A stretch of DNA of 64,000 nucleotides from positions 62,001-126,000 of the forward strand of contig JBBSLL010000002.1 in NCBI GenBank assembly GCA_038255255.1, written 5' to 3'. This document shows, one piece after another, positions 1 to 8,098 of the stretch. Each line of letters opens with the position of its first letter. Within the stretch, counting starts at the first letter, position 1. The stretch is from JBBQNY01 sp038255255 (GTDB taxonomy: Bacteria; Pseudomonadota; Gammaproteobacteria; Xanthomonadales; Ahniellaceae). Made by a program: the position numbers and the translations under genes. The notes beneath the pieces are model-generated. The model did no database searches and was not told the origin of the DNA. It saw only the letters and a list, made by a program, of their open reading frames with translations.

Positions 1-951
1 CTCGGCTCGCTCGCGCAGCGGCGGCACCACGAGCCGGACCACGTCGAGGCGATGCAGCAGATCCGCGCGGAAACTGCCGTCGGCCACCTTCAGTTCGAGG
101 TCCTGGTGGGTGGCGGCGACGATCCGAACGTCAGCACGCAACACTTCGCGGCCTCCGACCCGATAGAACTCGCCACCGGCGAGCACGCGCAGCAGTCTCG
201 TTTGCAGACTCGAGGGCATGTCGCCGATCTCGTCCAGGAACAGCGTGCCGCCCACCGCCTGTTCGAATCGTCCGCTGGTGCGGCGCGTCGCACCCGTGAA
301 GGCGCCGGCCTCGTGGCCGAACAGTTCCGACTCGAGAAGCTCGGAGGGGATCGCTGCCGTGTTGAGTGCGACGAACGGGCCTTTGGCGCGCGGCGAATGG
401 CGGTGCAGCGCGCGTGCCACCAGTTCCTTGCCAGTGCCGGTTTCGCCGACGATCAACACATCGAGCTCGGTGGGGGCCACTTTGCCGAGCACGCGGAACA
501 GCTCGCGCATCGCCGGGGACTCGCCGAGCAACTCTGCTGTCGAGGCGCGCCGCTCGCCGCGCATCGCGGTCTGCGGCTCGCTGGCCGGTACCGATTTGAG
601 CGCCCGGCGCGCGATGGCCACCGCGTCGTCGAGATCGAAGGGTTTCGACAGGAACTCGAACGCGCCCCCCCGAAAGGCGCCTACCGTCGAGGCGAGATCG
701 GTGAACGCCGACACCACGACAACGGGCAATGCGGGCAAACGCGCGCGCAACTCGCCCAGCACCGCGATGCCGTCGCGGCCCGGCATGCGCACGTCGGTGA
801 ACAGCAGCGCCGGCGGCGCGTCGTCCTGCAGCGCTTCCAGCGCGGCGTCGCCATGATCGAACTCGCGCACGTCGAAGCCTCCTTCGCGCAGCGCGCTGGC
901 CAGCACGAATCGAACCGACGCATCGTCGTCGACCACCCAGATCTCATTCAT
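1..951 (-). CDS. ntrC: NtrC nitrogen-regulation response regulator (3' end outside window)
   Basis: Two-component response regulator that, when phosphorylated by NtrB, activates sigma-54 promoters of nitrogen-assimilation genes. The first 317 residues are visible. They hold a receiver domain with acidic pocket VVDDD, phospho-acceptor Asp53 (FTDVRMPG) and the SKPF lysine near 103. An AAA+ domain follows, with Walker A GETGTGKE (169-176), the sigma-54 contact loop GAFTGA (216-221) and Walker B GTLFLDE (235-241). The C-terminal Fis-type DNA-binding domain lies beyond position 1. The ATG at 951 overlaps the end of ntrB by 8 bases, implying translational coupling. An ATG at 947 opens a different frame and is not the start. 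NtrC rather than another sigma-54 activator is inferred from the ntrB partner and nearby glnA. Confidence 0.95.
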   Translation of the reverse strand, partial: MNEIWVVDDDASVRFVLASALREGGFDVREFDHGDAALEALQDDAPPALLFTDVRMPGRDGIAVLGELRARLPALPVVVVSAFTDLASTVGAFRGGAFEFLSKPFDLDDAVAIARRALKSVPASEPQTAMRGERRASTAELLGESPAMRELFRVLGKVAPTELDVLIVGETGTGKELVARALHRHSPRAKGPFVALNTAAIPSELLESELFGHEAGAFTGATRRTSGRFEQAVGGTLFLDEIGDMPSSLQTRLLRVLAGGEFYRVGGREVLRADVRIVAATHQDLELKVADGSFRADLLHRLDVVRLVVPPLRERAE

Positions 952-2038
952 CGCTCACTCCGAAAGTTTCCTGCGCTACCGCCGGGACCGGCAGCAGCAG
1001 CGTGAATACCGTGTGGCCGGGACGCGACCGGAACGACAGCGAACCGGCATGTTCGCGCGCGATTTCCTGCGCGAGGGTGAGGCCGAGTCCGGTGCCGTCG
1101 CTGCGACCCGACACCAGCGGCAGGAATACGCGCTCGCTCAGCGCTTCGGCGACACCCCGGCCGTTGTCGACGATGTCGAGCCGCACGGCCTGGCGATGCG
1201 CAACGTCGCCGATGCGCACGGCGTGCTCGACGCGGGTCTTGAGCCGCACTTCACTGGCGCCGGCTTCGAGCGCATTGCGCGCAAGGTTCAGTACCGCCTG
1301 GATCAATCGGTCGACGTCTCCCGCAAGCGCCGGGACGCTCGGGTCGTAATCGCGCACGACGCGCAGCGCCCATCCTGCTTCGGCCTCGATCAGGAAACGG
1401 ACGCGTTCGATGACTTCGTGCAGATTGATCTCGACCAGCGGCTGCGGCGGCGTCGGGGTGAGGAGCCGTTCGACCAGGGCGTGCAGGCGATCGGTCTCCG
1501 CGCGAATGACGTCGAGGCAACGCCGCGCCTCGGGATCCTCGATGCGGCGCTCGAGCAGTTGCGCGGCGCCGCGCAAACCGGCGAGCGGGTTGCGCACCTC
1601 GTGCGCGAGCCCGCGCAGCGAGGCGTGCAGCGCGGCGGGCAGTGCCTGCGCAGCATCGTCCCCGGCGAACTCGCCGACGGGAATGGCTTCGACCAGCACG
1701 AGCGCCTGCTCGCCTTCCGTCACCGGAGTGAGCGTGACATCGGCGAAGTATTCCTCGCCCTCCGCCAGCGCTATGCGCGCGCGCGGCAGCACCACGCGGC
1801 GGTTCTCATCGCGCGCACGCCGGGTTGCGGCTCCGAGCAGCGCGGCGCCGGCGGGTTCGAGCCAATGTCCGAGCCCATGGCCGACAAGTCGCCGGGGGCT
1901 GCGGTGCAACCACTGGGTGGCGGCTGGATTGGCGTAGACCACGACGTCTTCGCCGTCGAGGAGCCACAGGGGCAGCGCCAGCAGCTCGAGCCACGACAGT
2001 TGCGATACTTCGCTCAAAGAAGAGGAATGACCTGCCAT
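944..2038 (-). CDS. ntrB: NtrB nitrogen-regulation sensor histidine kinase
   Basis: Cytoplasmic histidine kinase/phosphatase that sets the phosphorylation state of NtrC in response to nitrogen status, through PII in the known family. It has 364 residues, as usual for GlnL/NtrB, and no membrane segment. A PAS-like domain (about 20-120) precedes the H-box AHEVRNPLAGLRG with the phospho-accepting His146. The N-box NLARNALEAG and G-boxes DNGRGV and GTGLGLTLAQEIA mark the ATPase domain. The stop overlaps the ntrC start (ATGAATGA). No strong Shine-Dalgarno precedes the ATG at 2038, and possible NtrC sites lie directly upstream, so autoregulation is plausible. In many proteobacteria glnA is directly next to ntrBC; here two unrelated genes lie between them. 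Confidence 0.95.
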   Translation of the reverse strand: MAGHSSSLSEVSQLSWLELLALPLWLLDGEDVVVYANPAATQWLHRSPRRLVGHGLGHWLEPAGAALLGAATRRARDENRRVVLPRARIALAEGEEYFADVTLTPVTEGEQALVLVEAIPVGEFAGDDAAQALPAALHASLRGLAHEVRNPLAGLRGAAQLLERRIEDPEARRCLDVIRAETDRLHALVERLLTPTPPQPLVEINLHEVIERVRFLIEAEAGWALRVVRDYDPSVPALAGDVDRLIQAVLNLARNALEAGASEVRLKTRVEHAVRIGDVAHRQAVRLDIVDNGRGVAEALSERVFLPLVSGRSDGTGLGLTLAQEIAREHAGSLSFRSRPGHTVFTLLLPVPAVAQETFGVSDE

Positions 2039-2097
2039 TGCACCATCTTAGAGCAATCTCAGCGAGTGGAAGACGCGATTGCTTCCGCTTTGGTGCA
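2039..2097 (-). promoter_or_regulatory. possible NtrC-binding sites upstream of ntrB
   Basis: Two stretches resemble the enteric NtrC site (TGCACC, short spacer, GGTGCA). TGCACCATCTTAGAGCA lies at 2039-2055 on the plus strand, directly against the ntrB start codon. A right half-site, TTTGGTGCA, ends at 2097. Each matches about 10-12 of 17 consensus positions by eye. A site abutting the start would fit repression of ntrBC by NtrC, as known in enterics. Half-matches occur by chance, so this is a candidate only. Confidence 0.35.
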
Positions 2098-2110
2098 AAA
2101 CTCCCAGAAC

Positions 2111-2836
2111 TTATTCGAACCCGTTGACGAACAGCACGTTCGGATCGAGCGTGCACGACGCCGAACAGCCCGTGCCGCCGTCGCACTGCTCCAGTCCCTC
2201 CACGACCGCATTGCCGCAAAAGGACGCCGGGATGGTGCCGACGATGCCCGCGTTGTTGCGGGGTGCGGGCACGCCGTCGATGAAGTCGGTGCTGCACTGG
2301 TCGGTATCGTCCGCCGCCTGCAACGTGTTGTTGGGCGCAACGACATCGAGTCGGCGGATGGCCGCGCGGCCTCGCACCAGCCCCGATGCCTGCTGGAACG
2401 GCGTACCGACCCCGGCAGGCGATCCGGTGTAATTGCCCCACGCCACGCAGTCCTCGGGAATGGCGTCGAAGCAGACCTTGCCCCCAGGCAGTGGAATGGG
2501 CACATCGAGGACCAGGTCGGCCGTCAGGTTGAAGAACGTTGCGGCCTGGCTGGTCGCGATGAGGATCTTGGACTGCGTCGTGCCATTGCTCACGCTGCCC
2601 GGAAAAATCTCCGAGCCGATGACATTGCCGGCCGCATCGAAGACCGTGATGCCATGTCCGCCGACCTGGTTCTGACTGCCGGAATACATCTGGATCACCA
2701 CGTACTGCGCGTTGGGGGATGCGGCCGCGCCGGGAAATACCTCGACGACTTTCATGAGGTGGAAAGCCGCGAACGTTGGCGCACTGGCCAGGGCCAGTGA
2801 CAGGGTCGCGAGGCGCGTTGCCGTCGATAGCTGCAT
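2111..2836 (-). CDS. secreted protein with cysteine-rich repeat and C-terminal NGFE
   Basis: 241-residue exported protein of unknown function. A signal peptide is clear (LSLALASAPTFA, cleavage likely after residue 23). The mature part starts with a beta-rich region (FHLMKVVEVFPG, AQYVVIQMYSG, GHGITVFDAAGN) that resembles lamin-tail-like secreted domains, without certainty. Near the end, CGNAVVEGLEQCDGG followed by CSASC is the cysteine-rich repeat common in myxobacterial and other secreted proteins (DUF4215 type). The last residues, LFVNGFE, match the ends of other secreted proteins in this window, suggesting a shared C-terminal signal. It sits between ntrB and an amidase gene on the same strand, with no obvious link to nitrogen control. 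Confidence 0.75.
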   Translation of the reverse strand: MQLSTATRLATLSLALASAPTFAAFHLMKVVEVFPGAAASPNAQYVVIQMYSGSQNQVGGHGITVFDAAGNVIGSEIFPGSVSNGTTQSKILIATSQAATFFNLTADLVLDVPIPLPGGKVCFDAIPEDCVAWGNYTGSPAGVGTPFQQASGLVRGRAAIRRLDVVAPNNTLQAADDTDQCSTDFIDGVPAPRNNAGIVGTIPASFCGNAVVEGLEQCDGGTGCSASCTLDPNVLFVNGFE

Positions 2837-2884
2837 GACTGTGCCCCGGTGGTTCTCGAGGCCTCGAGAATACTGCGAACGACG

Positions 2885-3646
2885 TTACCGCGACTCGCCC
2901 GGAACGCCCCTCCGTTCGTGTGTCAGCGCGTACAGGATGCGGAGGTCCTCACCGTCGAGCGCGTCCGCTTCGATGCCGCGAAAGCGCAGATGGAAGGCGC
3001 GCACTGCGGCCGCGCGATCGTCGAGCGCGTAGCCGAGTGCATGCAGCGCCAGCCACGCATCGAATCCCGGCGGCGGCTCGCCCGCATCCGCGGCGGGCCA
3101 GATGCCGAAGCCGGCATCGAACAGCGCTTTCCACGGGAACCGCTTGCCGGGGTCGATCTTGCGCTGGGGTGCCATGTCGGCGTGCGCGATCACCTGGGTG
3201 CGCGGAATGCCATGCCGTGTGCAAAGGTCCTCCAGCAACACCACCAGGCTCTCGATCTGCGCGCGTGGGTACGCGGCCTCGCCATCGTTGTCGAGCTCGA
3301 TGCCGATGGAGGCGGAATTGACGTCGGTGATGGTGCCCCAACGACCTGGCCCCGCATGCCAGGCACGCAGGTCGTCCGACACAAGTTGGTAGCGCGCGCC
3401 GTCCTTGCCGATCAGGTAATGCGCACTCACCGGCCCGCCGCTGTTGCGCGTGCGCAGCGTGCGCAGGCTTTCGCGCACGGAATCCTGGGTGGTCGCATGC
3501 AGCACGATCAGGATGGGCTTGCGCGGGCCGTGGTTGTGCGAAGGCACCCATTGCGCCAGCGCGTTGCGTGGCGGCGCATGCGCGCAGGCGCCGAGCAGGA
3601 TCGACAACAGCAGCGATACGAGTAGACGCGAGCGCATGCTTCGCAT
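2885..3646 (-). CDS. N-acetylmuramoyl-L-alanine amidase lipoprotein, AmiD/AmpD family
   Basis: Predicted zinc amidase that cuts the bond between N-acetylmuramic acid and the stem peptide, probably on anhydro-muropeptides at the outer membrane. The N-terminus is a lipoprotein signal (LLLSILLGAC). The amidase_2 domain shows IVLHATTQDS with the first zinc His, AHYLIGKDG, WHAG, SASIGIELDN, and IAHADMAPQRKIDPG with the second His and the Asp ligand. A C-terminal stretch of about 70 residues probably corresponds to the small accessory domain of AmiD. The start at 3646 is chosen because GGGGG lies just upstream and the signal peptide begins there; the reading frame stays open further upstream without signal. 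An ATG nine bases later is an alternative. Confidence 0.85.
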   Translation of the reverse strand: MRSMRSRLLVSLLLSILLGACAHAPPRNALAQWVPSHNHGPRKPILIVLHATTQDSVRESLRTLRTRNSGGPVSAHYLIGKDGARYQLVSDDLRAWHAGPGRWGTITDVNSASIGIELDNDGEAAYPRAQIESLVVLLEDLCTRHGIPRTQVIAHADMAPQRKIDPGKRFPWKALFDAGFGIWPAADAGEPPPGFDAWLALHALGYALDDRAAAVRAFHLRFRGIEADALDGEDLRILYALTHERRGVPGESR

Positions 3647-3708
3647 TGCAACCCCCGGATCGATGCAATGCAAGCCTCGCACTTGAGCGTCGCCGTCCAC
3701 CTGCTCCC

Positions 3709-3772
3709 GTAGAGCCGAGCTTGCTCGGCTCAGGGCAGGGGCGTAACGCAGCGGAGCATAGCTCCGCTCTAC
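3709..3772. repeat. pair of inverted GTAG-type REP palindromes
   Basis: Two short hairpins, each starting with GTAG on its own strand, face each other in the gap between glnA and the amidase gene. The first (3709-3731, plus strand) is GTAG followed by AGCCGAGC, a TT loop region and the complementary GCTCGGCT. The second (3750-3772, minus strand) has arms AGCGGAGC/GCTCCGCT and ends CTAC. The GTAG-plus-palindrome layout matches the SMAG/REP repeats known from Stenotrophomonas and Xanthomonas. Related copies occur at 63725-63838. Such elements are spread by RAYT transposases; none is encoded here. Confidence 0.8.
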
Positions 3773-3797
3773 AGAGCCATCGTCTCCGGTCGGATTC

Positions 3798-5207
3798 TCA
3801 GAGCGCGTAGTACATCTGGAATTCCAAGGGATGCGTCGCCGCCCGGAACTTCGTGACCTCCTGCATCTTGAGCGCGATGTAGCCGTCGATGAAATCGTCG
3901 GTGAACACGCCACCCGCCTTGAGGAAATCCCGATCGCCATGCAGTGCCGCCAGCGCCTGGTCGAGCGAGTGGCACACGGTCGGAATGTTGCGCTCTTCCT
4001 CGGGCGGCAGGTCGTAGAGATCCTTGTCCATCGGCGCGCCCGGGTCGATCTTGTTGAGGATGCCGTCGAGTCCCGCCATCAGCAGTGCGGTGAATGTCAG
4101 ATATCCCGAGTTGACCGGATCCGGGAAGCGGATCTCGATGCGCCGTGCTTTCGCATTGGTGACGAACGGGATGCGGCAGGACGCGGAACGGTTGCGCGCC
4201 GAATACGCCAGCATCACCGGCGCCTCGTAGCCCGGCACGAGCCGCTTGTAGCTGTTGGTCGTCGAGTTGGCGAAGGCATTGATGGCGCGCGCGTGCTTGA
4301 AGATGCCGCCGATGTAATACAGCGCGTTCTGGCTGAGGCCGCCGTAGCCGTCGCCCGCGAACAGGTTCTGCCCGCCCTTGGTCAGGCTCTGGTGCACGTG
4401 CATGCCGGAACCGTTGTCGCCCACCAGCGGCTTGGGCATGAATGTCGCGGTCTTGCCGTTGCGGTGCGCGACGTTCCGGATCGCGTACTTCATCATCAGC
4501 AACTCGTCGCTCTTGCGCACCAGCGAGTTGAACTTGGTGCCGATCTCGCACTGCCCGCCGGTCGCGACTTCGTGGTGGTGCACCTCGACGGGGATGCCGA
4601 GTTCCTCGAGCACGTTGCACATCTCGGCGCGGAGGTCGTGCAGCGAATCGGTGGGTGGCACCGGAAAATAGCCGCCCTTGACGCCCGGCCGGTAGCCCGA
4701 GTTGCCTTCCTCGAACTTCCGGTTCGACGACCACGCCCCTTCCCCGGACTCGATCTCGAAGCCGGCAGACTGCATGTCGTTGCGCCACCGCACCTGGTCG
4801 AACACGAAGAACTCCGGCTCGGGGCCGAAGAACGCGGCGTCCGCGATGCCGGTCGACTTGAGGTACGACTCGGCGCGGCGCGCGACCGACCGCGGGCATC
4901 GCGAGTAGGCCTGCATGGTCGCCGGTTCCAGCACATCGCAGTGCAGGACGACGGTTGCGTCCGCCATGAAGGGATCGACGTAGGCACTGTCGGCATCCGG
5001 CATCAGCACCATGTCCGACTCGTTGATGCCTTTCCAGCCGGCGATCGAGGAGCCGTCGAACATCTTGCCGTCCTCGTAGACGGACTCGTCGAACTGCGAA
5101 ACGGGAAAGGTCACGTGATGCTGCTTGCCGAGCATGTCGGCGAAACGCAGGTCGACGTAGCGGATGTCGCGATCCTTGATCAGTTGCAGGGCTTTGTTGT
5201 CGGCCAC
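3798..5207 (-). CDS. glnA: glutamine synthetase type I
   Basis: Catalyses ATP-dependent formation of glutamine from glutamate and ammonium, the main ammonium-assimilating step; a cytoplasmic dodecamer in this family. Motifs include KMFDGSSIAGWKGI, the glutamate/metal-site region FGPEPEFFVFD, the ATP-site region KTATFMPKP, NRSASCRIP, and the adenylylation loop DLYDLPPEE with the Tyr equivalent to Tyr397 of E. coli. The start is a GTG at 5207: GGAGAG lies just before it, and the resulting 469 residues equal the E. coli length. The ATG at 5219, four codons upstream, lacks a ribosome binding site. A sigma-54 promoter lies about 40 bases upstream. The presence of the adenylylation tyrosine implies GlnE control. 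Confidence 0.97.
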   Translation of the reverse strand: MADNKALQLIKDRDIRYVDLRFADMLGKQHHVTFPVSQFDESVYEDGKMFDGSSIAGWKGINESDMVLMPDADSAYVDPFMADATVVLHCDVLEPATMQAYSRCPRSVARRAESYLKSTGIADAAFFGPEPEFFVFDQVRWRNDMQSAGFEIESGEGAWSSNRKFEEGNSGYRPGVKGGYFPVPPTDSLHDLRAEMCNVLEELGIPVEVHHHEVATGGQCEIGTKFNSLVRKSDELLMMKYAIRNVAHRNGKTATFMPKPLVGDNGSGMHVHQSLTKGGQNLFAGDGYGGLSQNALYYIGGIFKHARAINAFANSTTNSYKRLVPGYEAPVMLAYSARNRSASCRIPFVTNAKARRIEIRFPDPVNSGYLTFTALLMAGLDGILNKIDPGAPMDKDLYDLPPEEERNIPTVCHSLDQALAALHGDRDFLKAGGVFTDDFIDGYIALKMQEVTKFRAATHPLEFQMYYAL

Positions 5208-5242
5208 GTGACTCTCCATCGAGGGGAACTGGCTGTTGCCTT

Positions 5243-5258
5243 CGCAATCGGCATGCCA
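5243..5258 (-). promoter_or_regulatory. sigma-54 (-24/-12) promoter of glnA
   Basis: On the minus strand TGGCATGCCGATTGCG matches the sigma-54 consensus TGGCAC-N5-TTGC. The invariant GG (5257-5256) and GC (5245-5244) are separated by exactly 10 bases, as required. Transcription would start near 5232, leaving a leader of about 25 bases before the GTG start of glnA. This fits activation by the NtrC encoded nearby. Confidence 0.75.
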
Positions 5259-5307
5259 CGCCGGAAAGCCCCGTACGACTGCGCTCTCCTCCCTGCGAAA
5301 ACAGGTC

Positions 5308-5366
5308 ATTCCCGCCGATGGTGCGGATCCTGCACCGAACGCGGAGACTTGCCCTGCAATGGTGCG
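5308..5366 (-). promoter_or_regulatory. possible NtrC enhancer sites for glnA
   Basis: Two TGGTGC half-sites lie upstream of the glnA sigma-54 promoter. TGCCCTGCAATGGTGCG (5350-5366) matches about 12 of 17 positions of the enteric NtrC consensus, and a weaker copy ends near 5325. They are 41 bp apart, close to four helical turns, and roughly 85-125 bp upstream of the predicted start. That spacing is like the paired NtrC enhancers of enteric glnA. The matches were judged by eye only. Confidence 0.45.
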
Positions 5367-5427
5367 TTTGGATCTCGCCATCGGATGGGCAGTGCGGGTG
5401 CGCAACGGGAACCCTAAGATCATCGCC

Positions 5428-7200
5428 ATGACGCCTACCCCGCCTCCCGATGATCTGCGACTGGCGCGCGAGCAGGCGCGCCGTGGCGACCTCGCTGCCG
5501 CTCTGGCGTCCTACTCGCGCGCGGCGCTGAGCCCCCAGTCGCTGCTGCCGGCGGTACGCGAAGGCGCTCGCCTCGCGATCACCCACGGCGCCGCGATGCC
5601 GGCTTTGCAGCTCCTCGACCAGGGGCTGCGTGCGCATCCCGGCACTCCCGACCTGCACGCGCTGCTGGCCGTGGCGCATCGGGCCGCGGGGCGCCTGCCT
5701 GCTGCGGCCGCTGCCGCCGAACGGGCGCTCCAGCTCGACCCGGCAGAGGTGATGGCGGCGGCAGTGCTTGCGGACCTTGCCTTGTCGCACGGCATGCCCT
5801 GCGCCGCGTTGAAGGCCACGGACACTGCGATCGCGCGCCATCCGGGCGCTGCAGTGCTCTGGCGGGATCGAGGCCGCGCCATGCTCGATCGCGGCGAGCC
5901 CGAAGCCGCAACGCAAGCGCTCCGGCAATCGTTCGTCCTCAACCCGGGTGATCCCGCAACGCGCGGCAGCCTCTGCCTGGCGAGTCTGTACGACACTTCG
6001 CTCGACGCGGGCGCCGTGCGGGCCCTGCACCTCGAAGTCGCGAAGGCCGCTCCCGCGCAACCCACGAACCGGGCCGACGCGCTGCGCTCGACACCAACTG
6101 GGGAACGCCCACTGCGCGTGGGCGTACTCTCGGCGGACCTGCGCACGCATCCGGTCGGTGTGTTCGTCGGCAATCTGTTCGCGCACGCAGACCCGGCGCG
6201 CGTCGCATGGATCGTCTACGACAATGGCTCGCGCGATCCCGCGCGCGTCGATCCGGTCACCACGCGCTTGCGCGCGCGCGCGCAGCACTGGAAAGACGTT
6301 GCCGCACTGGCCGATGGACCCTGCATCGAACTCATGCGGCAGGACCACCTCGACGTACTGCTCGATCTCAGCGGCCACACCGCGGGAGGCCGCCCGGCAG
6401 TCATCGCGGCGCGCGTCGCACCCATGCAGATCGCGTACCTCGGCTATCCGGCGCCCAGTGGCGCGCGCGGCATCGACGCCATGATCGCAGACGAGTTCGT
6501 CGTGCCGGCAGGCGACGAGCAGGGCTGGCCCGAACGCATCCTGCGCTTGCCGCACGCCTTTCTCTGTTACGAACCGTATCCGGGCACACCCGATGTCGTG
6601 CAGCGTGCGTTGGACGCGCCCTTTACTTTTGGCAGCTTCAACAATCTTGCAAAGCTCGACGACGCCACGCTGGCGCTGTGGTGCCGGGTACTGCACGCGA
6701 CACCAGCAGCGCGACTGCTGCTGTGCGCCACGACGCTCGGCGAGGCGGCGACCGTGGACTTCACTCGCAGGCGCTTCGCGGCGCAGGGCATTGGCGCGGA
6801 TCGCGTCGCCTGCGCGCCCCCGGTCGCGAGTCCCGCGCAACTCCTCGCGCGCTACGCGGAAGTCGATGTGGCCCTCGATCCGCTCCGCTTCAACGGCGGC
6901 ACGACCACGCTCGACGCGCTCTGGCAAGGCGTACCCGTAGTCACGCTGCCGGGGGCGATCATGCCGTCGCGGATGGCCGCCAGCGTGCTCGTGACCGCGG
7001 GGCTGGAGGAATTCATTGCGCGCGACCCCGATGACTACGTAGCGCTCACGGCGCGTGCGGCGGGCGATCGGGCGGGCCTCGCGACACTGCGCTCGGCATT
7101 GCGCGAACGCCTGACGGCCACTTCGCTTGTTGATGGCACGCAATTCGCGGCGTCGTTCACCGACCTGCTCGAATGCGCAGGCCGGGCCGCGAGTCGCTAG
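5428..7200 (+). CDS. TPR protein with O-GlcNAc transferase-like (GT41) domain
   Basis: 590-residue predicted cytoplasmic glycosyltransferase. Residues 1-220 are alanine-rich helical repeats of TPR type. The rest matches the SPINDLY/O-GlcNAc-transferase family (GT41): LRVGVLSADLRTHPVGVF opens the first Rossmann half, followed by LLDLSGHTAGGRP, AYLGYPAPSGARGIDAMIAD, FGSFNNLAKLDDATLALW and DPLRFNGGTTTLDALWQGVP. In characterised relatives these segments form the UDP-sugar pocket. Some bacterial GT41 enzymes glycosylate flagellins or adhesins; the acceptor here is unknown. The ATG at 5428 is chosen because the frame upstream crosses the glnA promoter; its ribosome binding site is weak. It is divergent from glnA and has uppP downstream. 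Confidence 0.85.
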   Translation: MTPTPPPDDLRLAREQARRGDLAAALASYSRAALSPQSLLPAVREGARLAITHGAAMPALQLLDQGLRAHPGTPDLHALLAVAHRAAGRLPAAAAAAERALQLDPAEVMAAAVLADLALSHGMPCAALKATDTAIARHPGAAVLWRDRGRAMLDRGEPEAATQALRQSFVLNPGDPATRGSLCLASLYDTSLDAGAVRALHLEVAKAAPAQPTNRADALRSTPTGERPLRVGVLSADLRTHPVGVFVGNLFAHADPARVAWIVYDNGSRDPARVDPVTTRLRARAQHWKDVAALADGPCIELMRQDHLDVLLDLSGHTAGGRPAVIAARVAPMQIAYLGYPAPSGARGIDAMIADEFVVPAGDEQGWPERILRLPHAFLCYEPYPGTPDVVQRALDAPFTFGSFNNLAKLDDATLALWCRVLHATPAARLLLCATTLGEAATVDFTRRRFAAQGIGADRVACAPPVASPAQLLARYAEVDVALDPLRFNGGTTTLDALWQGVPVVTLPGAIMPSRMAASVLVTAGLEEFIARDPDDYVALTARAAGDRAGLATLRSALRERLTATSLVDGTQFAASFTDLLECAGRAASR

Positions 7201-7233
7201 TCTCACGCGCCTTGCCCACCCGCGGAGATCCGT

Positions 7234-8082
7234 GTGACCGACTGGATGGCAGCGCTGCTGCTTGGAATCATCGAGGGCATCACCGAGTTCCTGCCGATCT
7301 CGAGCACGGGCCACCTGCTCATCGCACAGCACTGGCTGGGCGAGCGCTCGGACCTTTTCAATATCGCGATCCAGGCCGGTGCAATCCTCGCGGTCGTGGC
7401 GATCTATCGCCAGCGCCTTTGGCAGCTCCTGCGTTCTTTTCTGCGCTCCGAGCCCGCGCCCATGGCGCTGGCTGCTCCCGACGCGGAGCAGGTTCAGCCG
7501 CCGCGCGACTACGCCTGGAAACTGATCGTCGCGTTTGGCGTCACCACCCTGCTCGGACTCCTCGCCAAGGCCCTCGGCTTCGAGCTGCCGGACGAAGTGA
7601 CCCCGATCGCCTGGGCGCTCGTGATCGGCGGCTTCTGGATGCTGCTGGCCGAACACCTGGCCGCACGCCGCGCGCTGGTGCTGGGCGAGCGCGCGCGAAT
7701 CACCTGGACCGTCGCCATCCTGGTCGGCATTGCCCAGGTCGTGGCGGGCGTGTTGCCGGGTACCTCGCGGTCGGGCGCGACCATCTTCGTGGCGTTGCTC
7801 GCCGGCACCACCAGTCGCGTGGCCGCGACCGAGTTTGCATTCCTGGTCGGCATCCCGACCATGTTCGGGGCGACCGCCTACGAACTGGTCGCCGCATTGA
7901 GCGAGCACGGCCCGGGTGGCGAGAACTGGGTCGACCTCGCCATCGCGTTCGTCGCCTCGGCGATCACGGCGTTCATCGCCGTCAAATGGTTACTGCGCTA
8001 CATCCAGACGCACCGCTTCACGGCGTTCGCTTTCTATCGAATCGTGCTGGGTGGGGTGTTGTTGTGGTGGTTCGCACGCTGA
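7234..8082 (+). CDS. uppP: undecaprenyl-diphosphatase UppP (BacA family)
   Basis: Integral membrane phosphatase that converts undecaprenyl diphosphate to the monophosphate, recycling the lipid carrier for peptidoglycan and other glycans. The protein has 282 residues with multiple hydrophobic helices. The two family signatures are present: EGITEFLPISSTGHL near the N-terminus, and LPGTSRSGATI in the second half with the catalytic Ser/Arg region. The start is GTG at 7234, with GCGGAGAT a few bases upstream. It lies 33 bases after the GT41 gene and may share its transcript. BacA-type enzymes can raise bacitracin tolerance when abundant. Confidence 0.95.
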   Translation: MTDWMAALLLGIIEGITEFLPISSTGHLLIAQHWLGERSDLFNIAIQAGAILAVVAIYRQRLWQLLRSFLRSEPAPMALAAPDAEQVQPPRDYAWKLIVAFGVTTLLGLLAKALGFELPDEVTPIAWALVIGGFWMLLAEHLAARRALVLGERARITWTVAILVGIAQVVAGVLPGTSRSGATIFVALLAGTTSRVAATEFAFLVGIPTMFGATAYELVAALSEHGPGGENWVDLAIAFVASAITAFIAVKWLLRYIQTHRFTAFAFYRIVLGGVLLWWFAR

Positions 8083-8098
8083 GCAGGAACGCTGCGTG

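Noticed and set aside
3769..7908. A 1379-residue open frame on the minus strand across glnA, the GT41 gene and uppP
   Set aside because: It is antisense or frame-shifted to genes with clear family motifs, is full of Arg/Gly/Ala low-complexity sequence typical of GC-rich shadows, and has no domain.
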